Assembly: GCA_004292855.1 (NCBI GenBank)
Contig: RDXN01000033.1
Span: 124,001 to 188,000, forward strand
Origin: Cytophagales bacterium
GTDB lineage: Bacteria > Bacteroidota > Bacteroidia > Cytophagales > Spirosomataceae
DNA length: 64,000 bases
Direction of reading: 5' to 3'
A program made the translations under genes and the position numbers. The notes below the pieces were generated by a model. The model saw nothing but the letters and a program-made list of their open reading frames with translations, was not told the origin of the DNA and ran no database searches. Shown one piece after another: positions 16,617-25,800 of the stretch (the first letter of the stretch is position 1; each line of letters opens with the position of its first letter).

Positions 16617-17365
16617 TTCTTTCCTGTAACTACCGGCTCAGGAGCACCTTCCACATCGGCCAAAATACGGCCACAGTGTTCGCAGACAATGATTTTCTTC
16701 CGGTCTTTGATGTCGGCCTGCCGCTGTGGGGGAACCACATTGTAGCAACCGCCACAAGCACCCCGACGAACGGGCACTACACCCAGGCCGTTCAGGGCAT
16801 TGCCCCGGATACGCTCATACGATTTCAGCAAACGCTCTTCAACTGTGGCTGCCTGTTTTTCGCGCTCTACATGCAAATGCTTTTCCTCCTCCTGACTTTC
16901 GGCCAGAATCTGGTCAAGCTCCTGCTTCTTTACCTTGAGGTCTTCTTTGCGCTCGTTCAGAGCTGCCTGCGTCGCCTTGATTTCTTCGTCTTTAGTCCGA
17001 ATCCGAAACGAGGCCTCATTGATGCGCTTGTCCGCGAGTTCAATCTCAAGCGATTGTAGCTCGATTTCCTTGGAGATGGCGTCGTATTCGCGATTGTTAC
17101 GAACGTTCATCTGCTGATCCTTGTACCGGGTAATTAGCTTCTCGGCGTCTTTTTTGGTGTTCTTGTTCCGGTCGATTTCATCGTCCTGCGAACGAACCTC
17201 GTCTTGAAACTTACTGATGCGGGTTTCAAAACCGATGATCTCATCTTCCAGGTCACGAACCTCCTCGGGCAAGCTCCCCCGAATCTTTACCAGTTCATCA
17301 AGCTGGGAGTCAAATGATTGTAATTTAAGAAGAGCATCGAGCTTTTGCGCAATCGTTAGTTCCAT
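16613..17365 (-). CDS. Coiled-coil zinc-ribbon protein (CdsZ/DUF164-type)
   Basis: 250 residues. A long antiparallel coiled coil (about 15-190, heptad-rich, e.g. LADKRINEASFRIRTKDEEI) is followed by a C4 zinc ribbon, CGGC near residue 205 and CEHC near 230, then a short tail. This is the architecture of the zf-RING_7/DUF164 family, including chlamydial CdsZ and Helicobacter HP0958-like proteins that chaperone flagellar or secretion components and bind RNA. In Bacteroidota the gene is almost always next to the Nif3 gene, as here (49 bp gap), suggesting a shared but undefined role. Confidence 0.88.
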   Translation of the reverse strand: MELTIAQKLDALLKLQSFDSQLDELVKIRGSLPEEVRDLEDEIIGFETRISKFQDEVRSQDDEIDRNKNTKKDAEKLITRYKDQQMNVRNNREYDAISKEIELQSLEIELADKRINEASFRIRTKDEEIKATQAALNERKEDLKVKKQELDQILAESQEEEKHLHVEREKQAATVEERLLKSYERIRGNALNGLGVVPVRRGACGGCYNVVPPQRQADIKDRKKIIVCEHCGRILADVEGAPEPVVTGKK

Positions 17366-17413
17366 GTTGGCTATTATAATTTGCGAATGAGCGTCGGACT
17401 GTCACTCATTCGC

Positions 17414-18517
17414 TCATTGAAAAAAATATTGGACTGGATTGGTGACAGTTTGGGACAAAATTACCGCAAAGGTAGTGAATTTTTTCGCCAAATGTCCGGC
17501 CAACAGGTCTTTCGTATGGACCTCACTCTCGTAATGCCCAATGTCGCAGATGGTTATCCGGTTGTCGGCGTCGAAAAACTCGTGGTACTTATAATCGGCG
17601 GTTACGAACACATCGGCCCCCGCCCGGACGGCGTTGTTGAGCAGGAAGCCCCCCGCGCCCCCGCACACCGCCACCCGCCGAATGGGCTTGTCGGGCAGGG
17701 CCGTGTGGCGAATCAGGGGTAGATCCATTTGGTGCTTTAGGTAGCGAAGCCATTCGCGGGCATACATGGGTGCGGGCAGGTCGCCCACGGCCCCGGAGCC
17801 AACAGTCTGGTTTGGATTGTTCAGCGCGTACAAATCATAAGCCACCTCCTCATACGGGTGAGCCTGCCGCATAGCCGCGAGCATAGCCGATTCGAGGTGG
17901 CTCGGGAATAAAACCTCCACCCGGTGTTCGGTCAGGGATTCGTCGTCGCCAACGGTGCCAATGACGGGGTTTGCGCCCGTCAGGGGCCGGAACGTGCCGG
18001 TGCCCTCCGTGCGAAACGAGCAGTGATCATAGTTGCCAATCTGCCCTCCACCAGCTTCGTAGAGCGCGTTGAGCAGGGTTTGCGTGCTTTCGACCGGCAC
18101 AAACACGACCAGTTTGGACAATAGCTGGGATTTAGGAGCCAGAATCCGCACGTTTTGCAGCCCCAGTTTCTCGGCGATGGTGAAATTAACACCCCCCATC
18201 ACATTGTCGAGATTGGTATGAATGGCATACAGAGCCACGTCGTTTTTGATGGCTTTGATAACGGTTCGCTCCACGTACGTACGGCCCGTAAAGCGTTTCA
18301 GGCCCTTGAATACAATGGGGTGGTGCGCCACAACCACGTTGCAGCCGTTGGCAATGGCTTCCTCGACAACAGCCTCGGTAGCATCGAGCGAGACCAAAAC
18401 GCCCGTTATTTCAGCAGTTAGGTCGCCCACGAGCAGGCCCGAGTTATCGTAAGATTCTTGATAGGCCGCAGGGGCCAACGATTCCAGGTAAGCGGTTAAT
18501 TCGCGAAGTTGAGGCAT
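17414..18517 (-). CDS. Nif3-like dinuclear metal-centre protein
   Basis: 367 residues from the Met at 18517 (MPQLRELTAYLESLAP). Nif3/YqfO/DUF34 family, toroidal hexamer with a two-metal site; proposed GTP cyclohydrolase I type 2-like or chaperone roles remain uncertain. Metal-ligand motifs are GCNVVVAHHPIVFKGLK near residue 70, ALYAIHTNLDNV near 105, and C-terminal TICDIGHYESE near 330. The central PII-like insert (about 135-235) contains KLVVFVPVESTQTLLNALY, as in the long YqfO form. No stop codon separates it from the upstream four-helix-bundle frame, so a 488-residue fusion could be made. The internal ATG lies just after the repeat. A TACCTTTG octamer inside the 3' end (17467-17474) may drive the zinc-ribbon gene. 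Confidence 0.9.
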   Translation of the reverse strand: MPQLRELTAYLESLAPAAYQESYDNSGLLVGDLTAEITGVLVSLDATEAVVEEAIANGCNVVVAHHPIVFKGLKRFTGRTYVERTVIKAIKNDVALYAIHTNLDNVMGGVNFTIAEKLGLQNVRILAPKSQLLSKLVVFVPVESTQTLLNALYEAGGGQIGNYDHCSFRTEGTGTFRPLTGANPVIGTVGDDESLTEHRVEVLFPSHLESAMLAAMRQAHPYEEVAYDLYALNNPNQTVGSGAVGDLPAPMYAREWLRYLKHQMDLPLIRHTALPDKPIRRVAVCGGAGGFLLNNAVRAGADVFVTADYKYHEFFDADNRITICDIGHYESEVHTKDLLAGHLAKKFTTFAVILSQTVTNPVQYFFQ

Positions 18518-18880
<363 letters not shown>

Positions 18881-18894
18881 TTTATCTCGAACAA

Positions 18895-18974
18895 TTACTG
18901 CCTGCTGCCTACTGCCTGCTGCCTACTGCCTACTGCTTACTTACTGCTTACTGCCTGCTGCCTGCTGCCTACTG
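18895..18974. repeat. TGCCTAC heptad array, right arm of copy 3
   Basis: About eleven degenerate copies of tgcctac/tgcctgc/tgcttac, inverted relative to the array at 18524-18562. Together the arrays bracket the four-helix-bundle gene. The array also contains the TAG stop codon (18969-18971) of the GH20 gene. Confidence 0.9.
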
Positions 18975-20864
18975 TTCCTTCCGCCGTTTCAGCAAATCGT
19001 CCCGTTTGAGGGTGACAAGATGCCCGACCGGTTTGCCCCCCCGGTAGGCCACGGTGCGCAGGGTGATGGGACCGTCGGGGATGAGGACGGGGCCGGTGTA
19101 ACGCAGTGAGCTTTCGTCGGGCATGGTGTCGTCGAAGGAGTAGAACAAGTCGAGGCCGGGAATTTCGCCCTCCATTTCCAGCATCGCTTTGCCGTCTTTG
19201 TTCACCGTGCGGATAATGGGGTCATAAATGGCTTTGGCGTAGTTGATCCCGGCGGCATCGGCCCGCCCGAAATGGGCCTCCATGCGGGGCACAAAGCCCG
19301 CCCAGTTTTTAGCCTCGTTGGGTGACCAAAACACCTCCGCCAAGGCCCAGGCGCGAGGGTAGGTCATGTATTCGGCGTGGCGCAGGGTTGGGATTTGCTC
19401 GGTCCAGAGGTTGCCCTGCCCGCCCAGGATATACTTGGCGTTGACACCCTCCGGCACCGGATTGTAACTGTACGACTTGCGGGTACGGAGGTTGGCATAG
19501 ATGGCCGGGTCAATGGTTGGGTCGCCCTGGGTGTAATCGAGGTAGGCGAAGGTTGTGGGCGTCATCACCACGTTGTGCCCACCCTGCGCGGCCTCGATGC
19601 CACCCTTAATGCCCCGCCAGCTCATCACGGCAGCGTCGCCCGGAACGCCCCCCTCCAGAATCTCGTCCCAACCGAGCATTTTTTTGCCTTTCGCCTGGAG
19701 AATCTTCGCCACGCGCTCCATAAAGTACCCCTGCAAATCTTCGACGTGCCGGATGTTCAACTTTTTCATTAACGCCTGGCAGCCGGGGTCGTTAGCCCAG
19801 TAACCTTTGTAACACTCGTCGCCCCCAACATGCACGTATTGGCTTGGGAACAGGGCGGCCACTTCCGTTAGCACCTTGTCCATAAACACGTACACGTTCT
19901 CGTCGGAGGGGTTGAGCGTGTTCTCGATGTTCATTTTGAAGGTGCCGTTGCCAAACCAATCCGAAAACGACGAGCCGGGATTCACTTGTACAATCGCCTT
20001 CGTGCAGCTCAGTTCGGGGTAGGCTGCCAGAGCCGCCATGCTGTGGCCGGGCACGTCAATCTCGGGCACTACCGTAATGTAGCGATCTGCCGCGTACTGA
20101 ATTACCTCGCGAATATCGTCCTGCGTATAAAACCCGCCGTATTTGGCCGGTTCGCCCGGTTTGGGGGCCTCGCGCTGCCCAAACTTACCTGATCGCTCTA
20201 CCCGCCACGCGCCCACCTCGGTTAGTTTGGGTAATGATTTGATCTCGATGCGCCAGCCGTTGTCGTCGGTCAGGTGCCAGTGAAAGACGTTGTACTTGTA
20301 GGTAGCCAGTTGGTCGATATAGCGTTTTACCTCGGCTTTGGTGAAGAAATGGCGGCTCACGTCGAGCATGATACCCCGCCAGCCAAAGCGCGGTTGGTCC
20401 GTAATACGCACGGCGGGCACCGTCCAGGCTACGTTGGGAGCCACTTTGCTGCCAGCTACTTCTTTAGGCAACAGTTGGAGCAGCGACTGCATTCCGTAAA
20501 ACAACCCAGCGGGCTGATTGGCCCTGATCACCACCTGTTTAGGCGTCACGTCGAGGGTGTACCCTTCTGCGCCAAGGGCGGGGTTGGGTGTTGCGTTAAT
20601 CGAAAACTGGATACCGCCCCGGTCGCCGGGGATGGCCCGAAGCGGGTAGCCCGTGGTGCGGCTCAGTTTCTCGGCCAGCGTGTTGGCCGCGTATTGACCG
20701 GGCAGTTGCCCAAAGTGAATGCTTGTGGCTTTAGTGAGCCTGAACACGCCCGGTTGCGCCTGCACCGAAACGGGTTGAGGAATAATGGATATGGGTTGCT
20801 GCGCGAACAGCGGGAGAGAAAAGAAATAGAGTAGTGCTACAAAAGCAGACCAGATGGGTTTCAT
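18969..20864 (-). CDS. Beta-N-acetylhexosaminidase, GH20
   Basis: 631 residues from the Met at 20864, chosen because it opens into a signal peptide ([19 protein letters not shown], then FAQQ). It releases terminal GlcNAc/GalNAc from glycans or chitin oligomers. An N-terminal GH20b domain covers about 25-150. The TIM barrel shows [19 protein letters not shown] near residue 200 and the catalytic Asp-Glu pair in [14 protein letters not shown] near 335, with WDEILEGG near 400. The C-terminal 75 residues ([19 protein letters not shown]) resemble the chitobiase C-terminal beta domain. The stop codon lies inside a GTAGGCA repeat array, so the last residues may have been set by repeat insertion. It is divergent from the serpin gene, sharing a 92-bp upstream region. 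Confidence 0.93.
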   Translation of the reverse strand: MKPIWSAFVALLYFFSLPLFAQQPISIIPQPVSVQAQPGVFRLTKATSIHFGQLPGQYAANTLAEKLSRTTGYPLRAIPGDRGGIQFSINATPNPALGAEGYTLDVTPKQVVIRANQPAGLFYGMQSLLQLLPKEVAGSKVAPNVAWTVPAVRITDQPRFGWRGIMLDVSRHFFTKAEVKRYIDQLATYKYNVFHWHLTDDNGWRIEIKSLPKLTEVGAWRVERSGKFGQREAPKPGEPAKYGGFYTQDDIREVIQYAADRYITVVPEIDVPGHSMAALAAYPELSCTKAIVQVNPGSSFSDWFGNGTFKMNIENTLNPSDENVYVFMDKVLTEVAALFPSQYVHVGGDECYKGYWANDPGCQALMKKLNIRHVEDLQGYFMERVAKILQAKGKKMLGWDEILEGGVPGDAAVMSWRGIKGGIEAAQGGHNVVMTPTTFAYLDYTQGDPTIDPAIYANLRTRKSYSYNPVPEGVNAKYILGGQGNLWTEQIPTLRHAEYMTYPRAWALAEVFWSPNEAKNWAGFVPRMEAHFGRADAAGINYAKAIYDPIIRTVNKDGKAMLEMEGEIPGLDLFYSFDDTMPDESSLRYTGPVLIPDGPITLRTVAYRGGKPVGHLVTLKRDDLLKRRKEQ

Positions 20865-20956
20865 GAAGTTGTTCGTTATTTTTATTAAAAAGCAAGACCC
20901 GTTCCAACCATACCGGACCACCTGGGGTCTTATGCTCAAACAAACTACAACCAGTC

Positions 20957-22198
20957 ATGAATACCAACCTGTTTCCGACAAAATTCGTCACGGCGACTCT
21001 ACTGACTGCAGGCATCTTCAGTTGCATGTCGCCAACCGACAACGCCACCCCCACACCGGGGTCGACCGCGAGCCAATTGCGGGTGTCGGCTCCGTTCGCG
21101 GCCCAAACTACCGATTTTGCCTTCGATCTGCTCAAGCGTGTGAATGAGCAGGACAAAACCGTCAACACGTTTGTGTCGCCCTTGAGCCTGCATATCGCGT
21201 TGGGTATGTTGCTGAATGGGGCCAATGGACAAACGGCACAGGAGATTCAGAAAACCCTCAAACTCGACGCCCAAACCCTGGCCGAGGCCAACCAGACCTA
21301 CGAGAATCTGATGGCTAATCTGCCCGGCGTTGATCCCAAGGTGCAGGTGAAACTGGCTAACTCGGTCTGGTATCGGAACACGTTCGCAGTTGAAACGTCG
21401 TTTCAGGACGTGCTGCGGAAGAGTTTCAAAGCGGAAGTTACATCCCTTGATTTTGCCAAAACCACGGAATCCAAGAATCGTATAAACCAATGGGCGAGCG
21501 ATCAGACCAATGGCAAAATCAAAGATGTGATCAAAGAGGTGAAACCCGAACACGTTATGTTCCTGCTCAACGCACTGTATTTCAAGGGCGACTGGAAGAA
21601 GCAGTTCAAGCCTGAGAATACCACTGATAAGCCATTCAAGTTGTTGTCGGGCACTACCAAAAACGTAAAAATGATGCAGATGAACACCGACCTGCGCCGG
21701 GCGTTCCGACCCACCTACACGGCTTTTGAACTGCCCTACGCCAACGGCAACTACGTGATGACGGTGTTGCTGCCTTCGCCCAACTCCTCAGCCGATGCCC
21801 TCATTAACAACCTGAGCGCGACCGAGTGGAACACCTTGCAAAAAGACATGACCGAGGGGGGCATCGACATTGGGTTGCCCAAGTTTACGATGGAGTACGA
21901 GATTACGTTGAACAGCATACTCGCCAAAATGGGTATGCCGACCGTGTTCACGAACTCTGCCGATCTGACCAAAATCAACCCGAAAGGGGGCTTGGCCGTC
22001 GATATGGTGAAGCAAAATACGTTTGTAGCAGTCGATGAGGTGGGCACCGAAGCAGCGGCCGTTACCAGTATCGGGGTTGTGGTCACCTCCCTGCCCGTAC
22101 CCTCCGTCTGCGACCGACCATTTGTGTTCCTGATTCACGAGAAAACGTCGAACACTGTCCTGTTCATGGGTAAAATCGTGGACCCGCAGGTGAATTGA
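20957..22198 (+). CDS. Serpin (serine protease inhibitor) lipoprotein
   Basis: 413 residues. Signal sequence with lipobox (TAGIFSC, Cys about 23), so a surface or periplasmic lipoprotein. Serpin signature features include NTFVSPLSLHIALGMLLNGA, followed by LLNALYFKGDWKKQF and GGLAVDMVKQNTFVAVDEVG. The hinge reads GTEAAAVTSIGVVV, with the small residues needed for strand insertion, so it is predicted to be an inhibitory serpin. The reactive loop continues TSLPVPSVCDRPFVFLI, but the P1 residue cannot be fixed by eye. A subtilase gene begins 44 bp downstream on the same strand and could be its target or a co-regulated partner. Confidence 0.93.
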   Translation: MNTNLFPTKFVTATLLTAGIFSCMSPTDNATPTPGSTASQLRVSAPFAAQTTDFAFDLLKRVNEQDKTVNTFVSPLSLHIALGMLLNGANGQTAQEIQKTLKLDAQTLAEANQTYENLMANLPGVDPKVQVKLANSVWYRNTFAVETSFQDVLRKSFKAEVTSLDFAKTTESKNRINQWASDQTNGKIKDVIKEVKPEHVMFLLNALYFKGDWKKQFKPENTTDKPFKLLSGTTKNVKMMQMNTDLRRAFRPTYTAFELPYANGNYVMTVLLPSPNSSADALINNLSATEWNTLQKDMTEGGIDIGLPKFTMEYEITLNSILAKMGMPTVFTNSADLTKINPKGGLAVDMVKQNTFVAVDEVGTEAAAVTSIGVVVTSLPVPSVCDRPFVFLIHEKTSNTVLFMGKIVDPQVN

Positions 22199-22241
22199 TT
22201 CGTAGGGCGGGTATGCTGGTGGCAACTATGTTCCCGGTGAG

Positions 22242-23480
22242 GTGCTGGTCAAATTTAAAGACGCGAAAGCCGCCGAAAAAGCCCTGAAAGCCCTCAAAAA
22301 AGCGAAGGTGAGTAAGGCCGAGAAAATTCTCACCAAAATGATGGAGCGCGGGGGCGACAGCGAGGGGGTAACCCTGCTGACCGTCTCGACCGATGTGATG
22401 GAGGCCATTGGTGAGTTGCAGGCCATGACCGAGGTGGCAGTTGCGGAGCCAAACTACATCTACACGTCTGACGCGACCTCAAACGACACCTACTTTACAA
22501 ATGGGTCATTATGGGGTATGTATGGCTCGGCAACCACGCCAGCAAACACCTTCGGTAGCGGAGCGGCAACCGCCTGGGCCGCTAACAAAACAGGTTCAGG
22601 CAGTGTGATCGTCGGTATCATCGACGAAGGGTTTATGAGAACCCACGCTGACCTGTCGGCTAACTCGTGGGTAAACCCGTTTGAGACCGTTAATGGCCGC
22701 GACGACGACGGGAACGGCTACATTGATGACGTAAACGGATGGGATTTTGATCGTAATGACGCATCTATTTACGACGGCACTACCGACGACCACGGCACCC
22801 ACGTAGCCGGCACCATTGGCGGGCGGGGTGGCAACGCTATCGGTGTAGCCGGGGTATGCTGGGACGTGAAAATGATTGGCCTCAAGTTTTTGGGGCGTCG
22901 GGGGGGCACAGCAGCCAACTCGATTCGGGCTATTGATTACCTGACGGACCTGAAAACGCGCCACGGCCTGAACATTGTTGCCAGTAACAACTCGTGGGGA
23001 GGGGGCGGTTTCTCTCAATTGGTGCAAAATGCCATTGAGCGGGCCAATACAGCCAATATTTTGTTTATAGCTGCTGCTGGCAACGGCGGGGCCGACCAAA
23101 TTGGTGATAACAACGATGCTGTAGCTAATTATCCCTCTAATTATCCGAATGCCAATATTATTGCGGTAGCAGCCATTACGTCGACAGGGGCACGGTCGGG
23201 CTTCTCGAATTTTGGCGCGACCACGGTCGACATTGGTGCGCCGGGGTCGGGTATCTGGTCGACTATTCCGGGGTCGGGCAACACGTCGAGCTATGCTTCG
23301 TATAACGGTACGTCGATGGCAACACCCCACGTAACGGGTGCGGTGGCTCTCTATAAATCGCTTAACCCAACGGCAACAGCCGCGCAGATTAAAGCCGCTA
23401 TTTTAGCTGCGGCTGTTCCAACTACATCGCTGTCAGGGCGTTGCGTAACGGGCGGACGCCTAAACGTTGCGGGCTTCTAA
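22242..23480 (+). CDS. S8 family (subtilisin-like) serine peptidase lacking a signal peptide
   Basis: 412 residues from the only usable start, GTG at 22242. Catalytic triad: Asp128 (VGIIDEGF), His184 (DDHGTHVAG), Ser358 (NGTSMATPH); oxyanion Asn281 (AAAGNGG). An inhibitor_I9-like prodomain occupies the first 75 residues. The fold ends at residue 412 with no type IX secretion tail. In-frame coding-like sequence extends upstream of the GTG (GGYAGGNYVPGE), matching the YxPGEVLVKFK start of related prodomains, until a TAG at 22203, 5 bp after the serpin stop. No signal peptide can be attached. This suggests 5' truncation, perhaps by a deletion that joined it to the serpin gene, or an unusual cytoplasmic form. 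Confidence 0.85.
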   Translation: MLVKFKDAKAAEKALKALKKAKVSKAEKILTKMMERGGDSEGVTLLTVSTDVMEAIGELQAMTEVAVAEPNYIYTSDATSNDTYFTNGSLWGMYGSATTPANTFGSGAATAWAANKTGSGSVIVGIIDEGFMRTHADLSANSWVNPFETVNGRDDDGNGYIDDVNGWDFDRNDASIYDGTTDDHGTHVAGTIGGRGGNAIGVAGVCWDVKMIGLKFLGRRGGTAANSIRAIDYLTDLKTRHGLNIVASNNSWGGGGFSQLVQNAIERANTANILFIAAAGNGGADQIGDNNDAVANYPSNYPNANIIAVAAITSTGARSGFSNFGATTVDIGAPGSGIWSTIPGSGNTSSYASYNGTSMATPHVTGAVALYKSLNPTATAAQIKAAILAAAVPTTSLSGRCVTGGRLNVAGF

Positions 23481-23511
23481 ACCAGCCGAATTTGGTGTTG
23501 GGTATGAATTG

Positions 23512-23544
23512 ACAAACCGGGCCTGGCGTCCGGTTTGTTTTGTT
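23512..23544 (+). terminator. Rho-independent terminator of the subtilase gene
   Basis: acaaaccgg (23512-23520) pairs exactly with ccggtttgt (23530-23538) around a 9-base loop, followed by tttgtt. It is 31 bp after the stop codon. Confidence 0.75.
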
Positions 23545-23588
23545 AGGAGCAAACAGCTCGCCGTAAGGTCACAGACACAGGCCCGCAA

Positions 23589-24152
23589 TTAATCCAGGTC
23601 GAGATCATACTTGAGTAGCAAACCCGCCAACTGATCCGACGAAAACTTGGCCCGCCGGATTCGGTTCAGGTCGGGGTCGATGGCAAAATAACGGGCCGTG
23701 CGCAGGTCGGCCCCTTCGAGGTTGGTATGCTCAAAGGTGGCGCGTAGCAGGTCGCAGTCGGTGAGGGGAACCCGGCTCAGGTCGGCCTCCGAGAAATCGG
23801 CTTCGCCTAGATTGCAGTGCTTAAATACACACTTGTTGAGCCGAAGTTTGTAGAACGAGGCCCGCCGGAGGGTGCAGTGGGCAAACGAAACGGCCATCAG
23901 AAAGCCGCTAGCATTGCCCATACGTTGCCCCGTAAAATCGCAATGGCTGAACTGCACCTCGCGCAGGGGTGTGCGGGGGAGTTTGGCACCTACAAAGTTG
24001 CACCCCTTGAACACACACTCGAAGAAGGTAATACCAGATAGGTCGACGTTAGCGAAATCGCAATCGACGAAGGTGCAGTTTTCATATTCGCTTTCGGTCA
24101 AAGGCGTTTGAGCGAAGAGCACATTCTGGAAGTAATCGTTGGGCATCGGCAT
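23589..24152 (-). CDS. Pentapeptide-repeat protein
   Basis: 187 residues. Most of the chain is built of A(D/N)LxX-type units in a right-handed quadrilateral beta-helix: DFANVDLSG, CNFVGAKLP, ADFSEADLSR, CDLLRATFEHTNLEGADLR. Cys and Phe are frequent at the inward position. Similar to McbG/YbgA-type single-domain proteins; some relatives mimic DNA and protect gyrase, but most have no known role, and I see nothing here that proves a resistance function. The start codon overlaps the stop of the PepSY gene by one base, so translation is likely coupled in a three-gene operon. Confidence 0.85.
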   Translation of the reverse strand: MPMPNDYFQNVLFAQTPLTESEYENCTFVDCDFANVDLSGITFFECVFKGCNFVGAKLPRTPLREVQFSHCDFTGQRMGNASGFLMAVSFAHCTLRRASFYKLRLNKCVFKHCNLGEADFSEADLSRVPLTDCDLLRATFEHTNLEGADLRTARYFAIDPDLNRIRRAKFSSDQLAGLLLKYDLDLD

Positions 24153-24946
24153 CAGGCAGTTACCAAATGGGGTTTGGCACGTTTGGATTTGCGCCGGAAC
24201 CGGGTCGATGAGACGAAAAACAGGGCGAAACCCGACGAAATAGTCAACAGGCCCAGTACCGAAAACGCCCGCAACAGGCTGTTGTTCATGTCGTCGCGGC
24301 CCTCATAGTCCATTGTGTGGAGCATCCAAAGAAAATCAAATACGCGCCAGGGATCGGTCCTGATGCTCTGTACGGTGCCCAACTGAGCCGCCACATACAC
24401 GGTGGCGTGGGCGGGTTGTCGGAAGGTCACGGCGTAGGCGGGCAGGGGTTTCTCGCGGTATTCGTGGTGCCCGTTCGTGGTCGTGATGTACTCTACCTGC
24501 TCAACGTCGGAGGGGCCGGTAAAACGTTGCTGCGCCAGGGCTGTTGCTTCGGCTTTGGTGAGTTCGTCGCGCAGCTCGCCGGTTCGGGCGTTAGCTAGTT
24601 GCGTGTGGGCCATCGCGTGACCCTTGCCGTGCTGCATGTGGTAGGTCAGTTGATACACCGGTTGCCCCAGAATATCCAATAGGGCAATCGTGTTGACAGA
24701 GTCGATCCCCTGTTGCTTTAGAGCAGCCAACGGAACAGAGGGCGAAACCAACGAAAGCGAAGCCGGAAATCCTGTTGCCGGTCGTTTGAGGTGGTCGCCG
24801 TGAATGTCGTCGAGTTTCGACCAGCTAAAATACAGGCCACCAACGGTCCAGAGTAGAAACTGAATGCCAATAAACAGGCCTAAATAGCGGTGGGTTTTGC
24901 GAATGCGGAGATGCCAGGATCGTTTCATCAGAGTGGCAAGATACAA
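24152..24946 (-). CDS. PepSY-domain membrane protein
   Basis: 264 residues. Begins with a cytoplasmic basic stretch, MKRSWHLRIRKTHRYLGL (from Met7), then TM helix FIGIQFLLWTVGGLYFSW. A periplasmic PepSY-like region follows (AEATALAQQRFTGPSDVEQV and TVYVAAQLGTVQSIRTD), then a C-terminal TM helix (LLRAFSVLGLLTISSGFALFF) and a basic tail. It resembles the PepSY-associated TM (PiuB-like/DUF4405-type) proteins often linked to metal or redox physiology at the inner membrane. HRYLG and the HTMDYEGRDD segment after WRVFDFLWML are conserved-looking. It is the middle gene of the operon, 3 bp after the upstream gene. Confidence 0.8.
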   Translation of the reverse strand: MYLATLMKRSWHLRIRKTHRYLGLFIGIQFLLWTVGGLYFSWSKLDDIHGDHLKRPATGFPASLSLVSPSVPLAALKQQGIDSVNTIALLDILGQPVYQLTYHMQHGKGHAMAHTQLANARTGELRDELTKAEATALAQQRFTGPSDVEQVEYITTTNGHHEYREKPLPAYAVTFRQPAHATVYVAAQLGTVQSIRTDPWRVFDFLWMLHTMDYEGRDDMNNSLLRAFSVLGLLTISSGFALFFVSSTRFRRKSKRAKPHLVTA

Positions 24947-24949
24947 AAA

Positions 24950-25357
24950 CTACGGCCTATGTCCTAGACTCAACCGCTCATACGTAACCCTCAAAGGGTG
25001 TTCTGATGTAAACGCATCCTGGTCTAGAATCAGTAGCCGAGTGCCCTCAGAAACAAATACATAATCTTTATCCAGTTGCAGTAATCGATCTCCCAGATTA
25101 ACCCGAACAGTAGCCTGATTAAACCCGATAGGCATAACCATGCCATTGCCTGACCGACCTGGGGCCGGACGCGCAAACACAGTATACCACCGGCTCTTCT
25201 TTGGAGTACTATCGAGAGCAAACTTGAGCGGATGCCGTTGGCGAGCGGAAAGCGTATCGGCCTTTATAGCAACAGTAGTCTTTCCATTGTAGTGAGGCAA
25301 ATCAGCAAGAGAAACCAGGAGTGTTAGGAGTAGGATCATATTCATAGAACGTATCAT
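24950..25357 (-). CDS. Small exported protein with SprA-like repeat motif
   Basis: 135 residues with a signal sequence (MIRSMNMILLLTLLVSLADL; Met6 is an alternative start). The C-terminal half, ATVRVNLGDRLLQLDKDYVF through RLLILDQDAFTSEHPLRVTYE, resembles one repeat of SprA, the giant type IX secretion outer-membrane protein (pattern G-x-x-L-x-x-x-x-DY ... I-L ... P-L/I-x-V-x-YE). This is a by-eye resemblance only. It leads a compact operon with the PepSY and pentapeptide genes (gaps 3 bp and -1 bp). Function unknown; an envelope role is likely. Confidence 0.65.
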   Translation of the reverse strand: MIRSMNMILLLTLLVSLADLPHYNGKTTVAIKADTLSARQRHPLKFALDSTPKKSRWYTVFARPAPGRSGNGMVMPIGFNQATVRVNLGDRLLQLDKDYVFVSEGTRLLILDQDAFTSEHPLRVTYERLSLGHRP

Positions 25358-25440
25358 GAGCTTGAATGAGTATCTAAGAACAGGGCGGTTTGTTCAATGA
25401 ACAGAGTTGGAGGGCGTTCAACATGCTGCACGCAGGACAC

Positions 25441-25475
25441 AAAAAAAGCCCCTCAAACATTGAAGGGCTTTTGGG
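25441..25475 (-). terminator. Terminator downstream of tRNA-Asp
   Basis: On the minus strand, aaaagcccttca / gaggggctt arms around a short loop are followed by a T-run (plus-strand a7 at 25441-25447). It lies directly after the tRNA 3' end. Confidence 0.75.
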
Positions 25476-25487
25476 GTTTTGACCTTG

Positions 25488-25561
25488 CGGTCCGGACGGG
25501 ACTCGAACCCGCGACCTCCGCCGTGACAGGGCGGCATTCTAACCAACTGAACTACCGAACC
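25488..25561 (-). tRNA. tRNA-Asp (GTC)
   Basis: 74 bases on the minus strand. The acceptor stem GGTTCGG/CCGGACC has one G-T pair. D-arm, an anticodon loop CTGTCAC with GTC, and a T-arm GCGGGTTCGAGTCCCGT complete the cloverleaf. Discriminator G as expected for Asp. CCA is not encoded. Confidence 0.96.
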
Positions 25562-25800
25562 ATTTCGACCAGTAAACGTTGCTGTTGTCCTTAATCGTGG
25601 TGCAAAAGTAGGGGTCTAAATAGTTCAGCGCAAGGGGTAGCCCAAAAAAAATTTCAAACGTATAGCCCAAAATGCCCTAAAAAGGCCGATTTTGAACCCT
25701 ATACGTTTGATAACCACACGATTATTTAATGTGAAAAATTTGCTGTTCCCCCCGTATTTTGGTAGCTTTCGAATTGGTACACAATCCAACTCAGACAGCC

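Noticed and set aside
18895-18974. Tandem short repeats resembling a CRISPR array
   Set aside because: The period is 7 bp with no unique spacers and no cas genes nearby; it is an array arm of a palindromic element.
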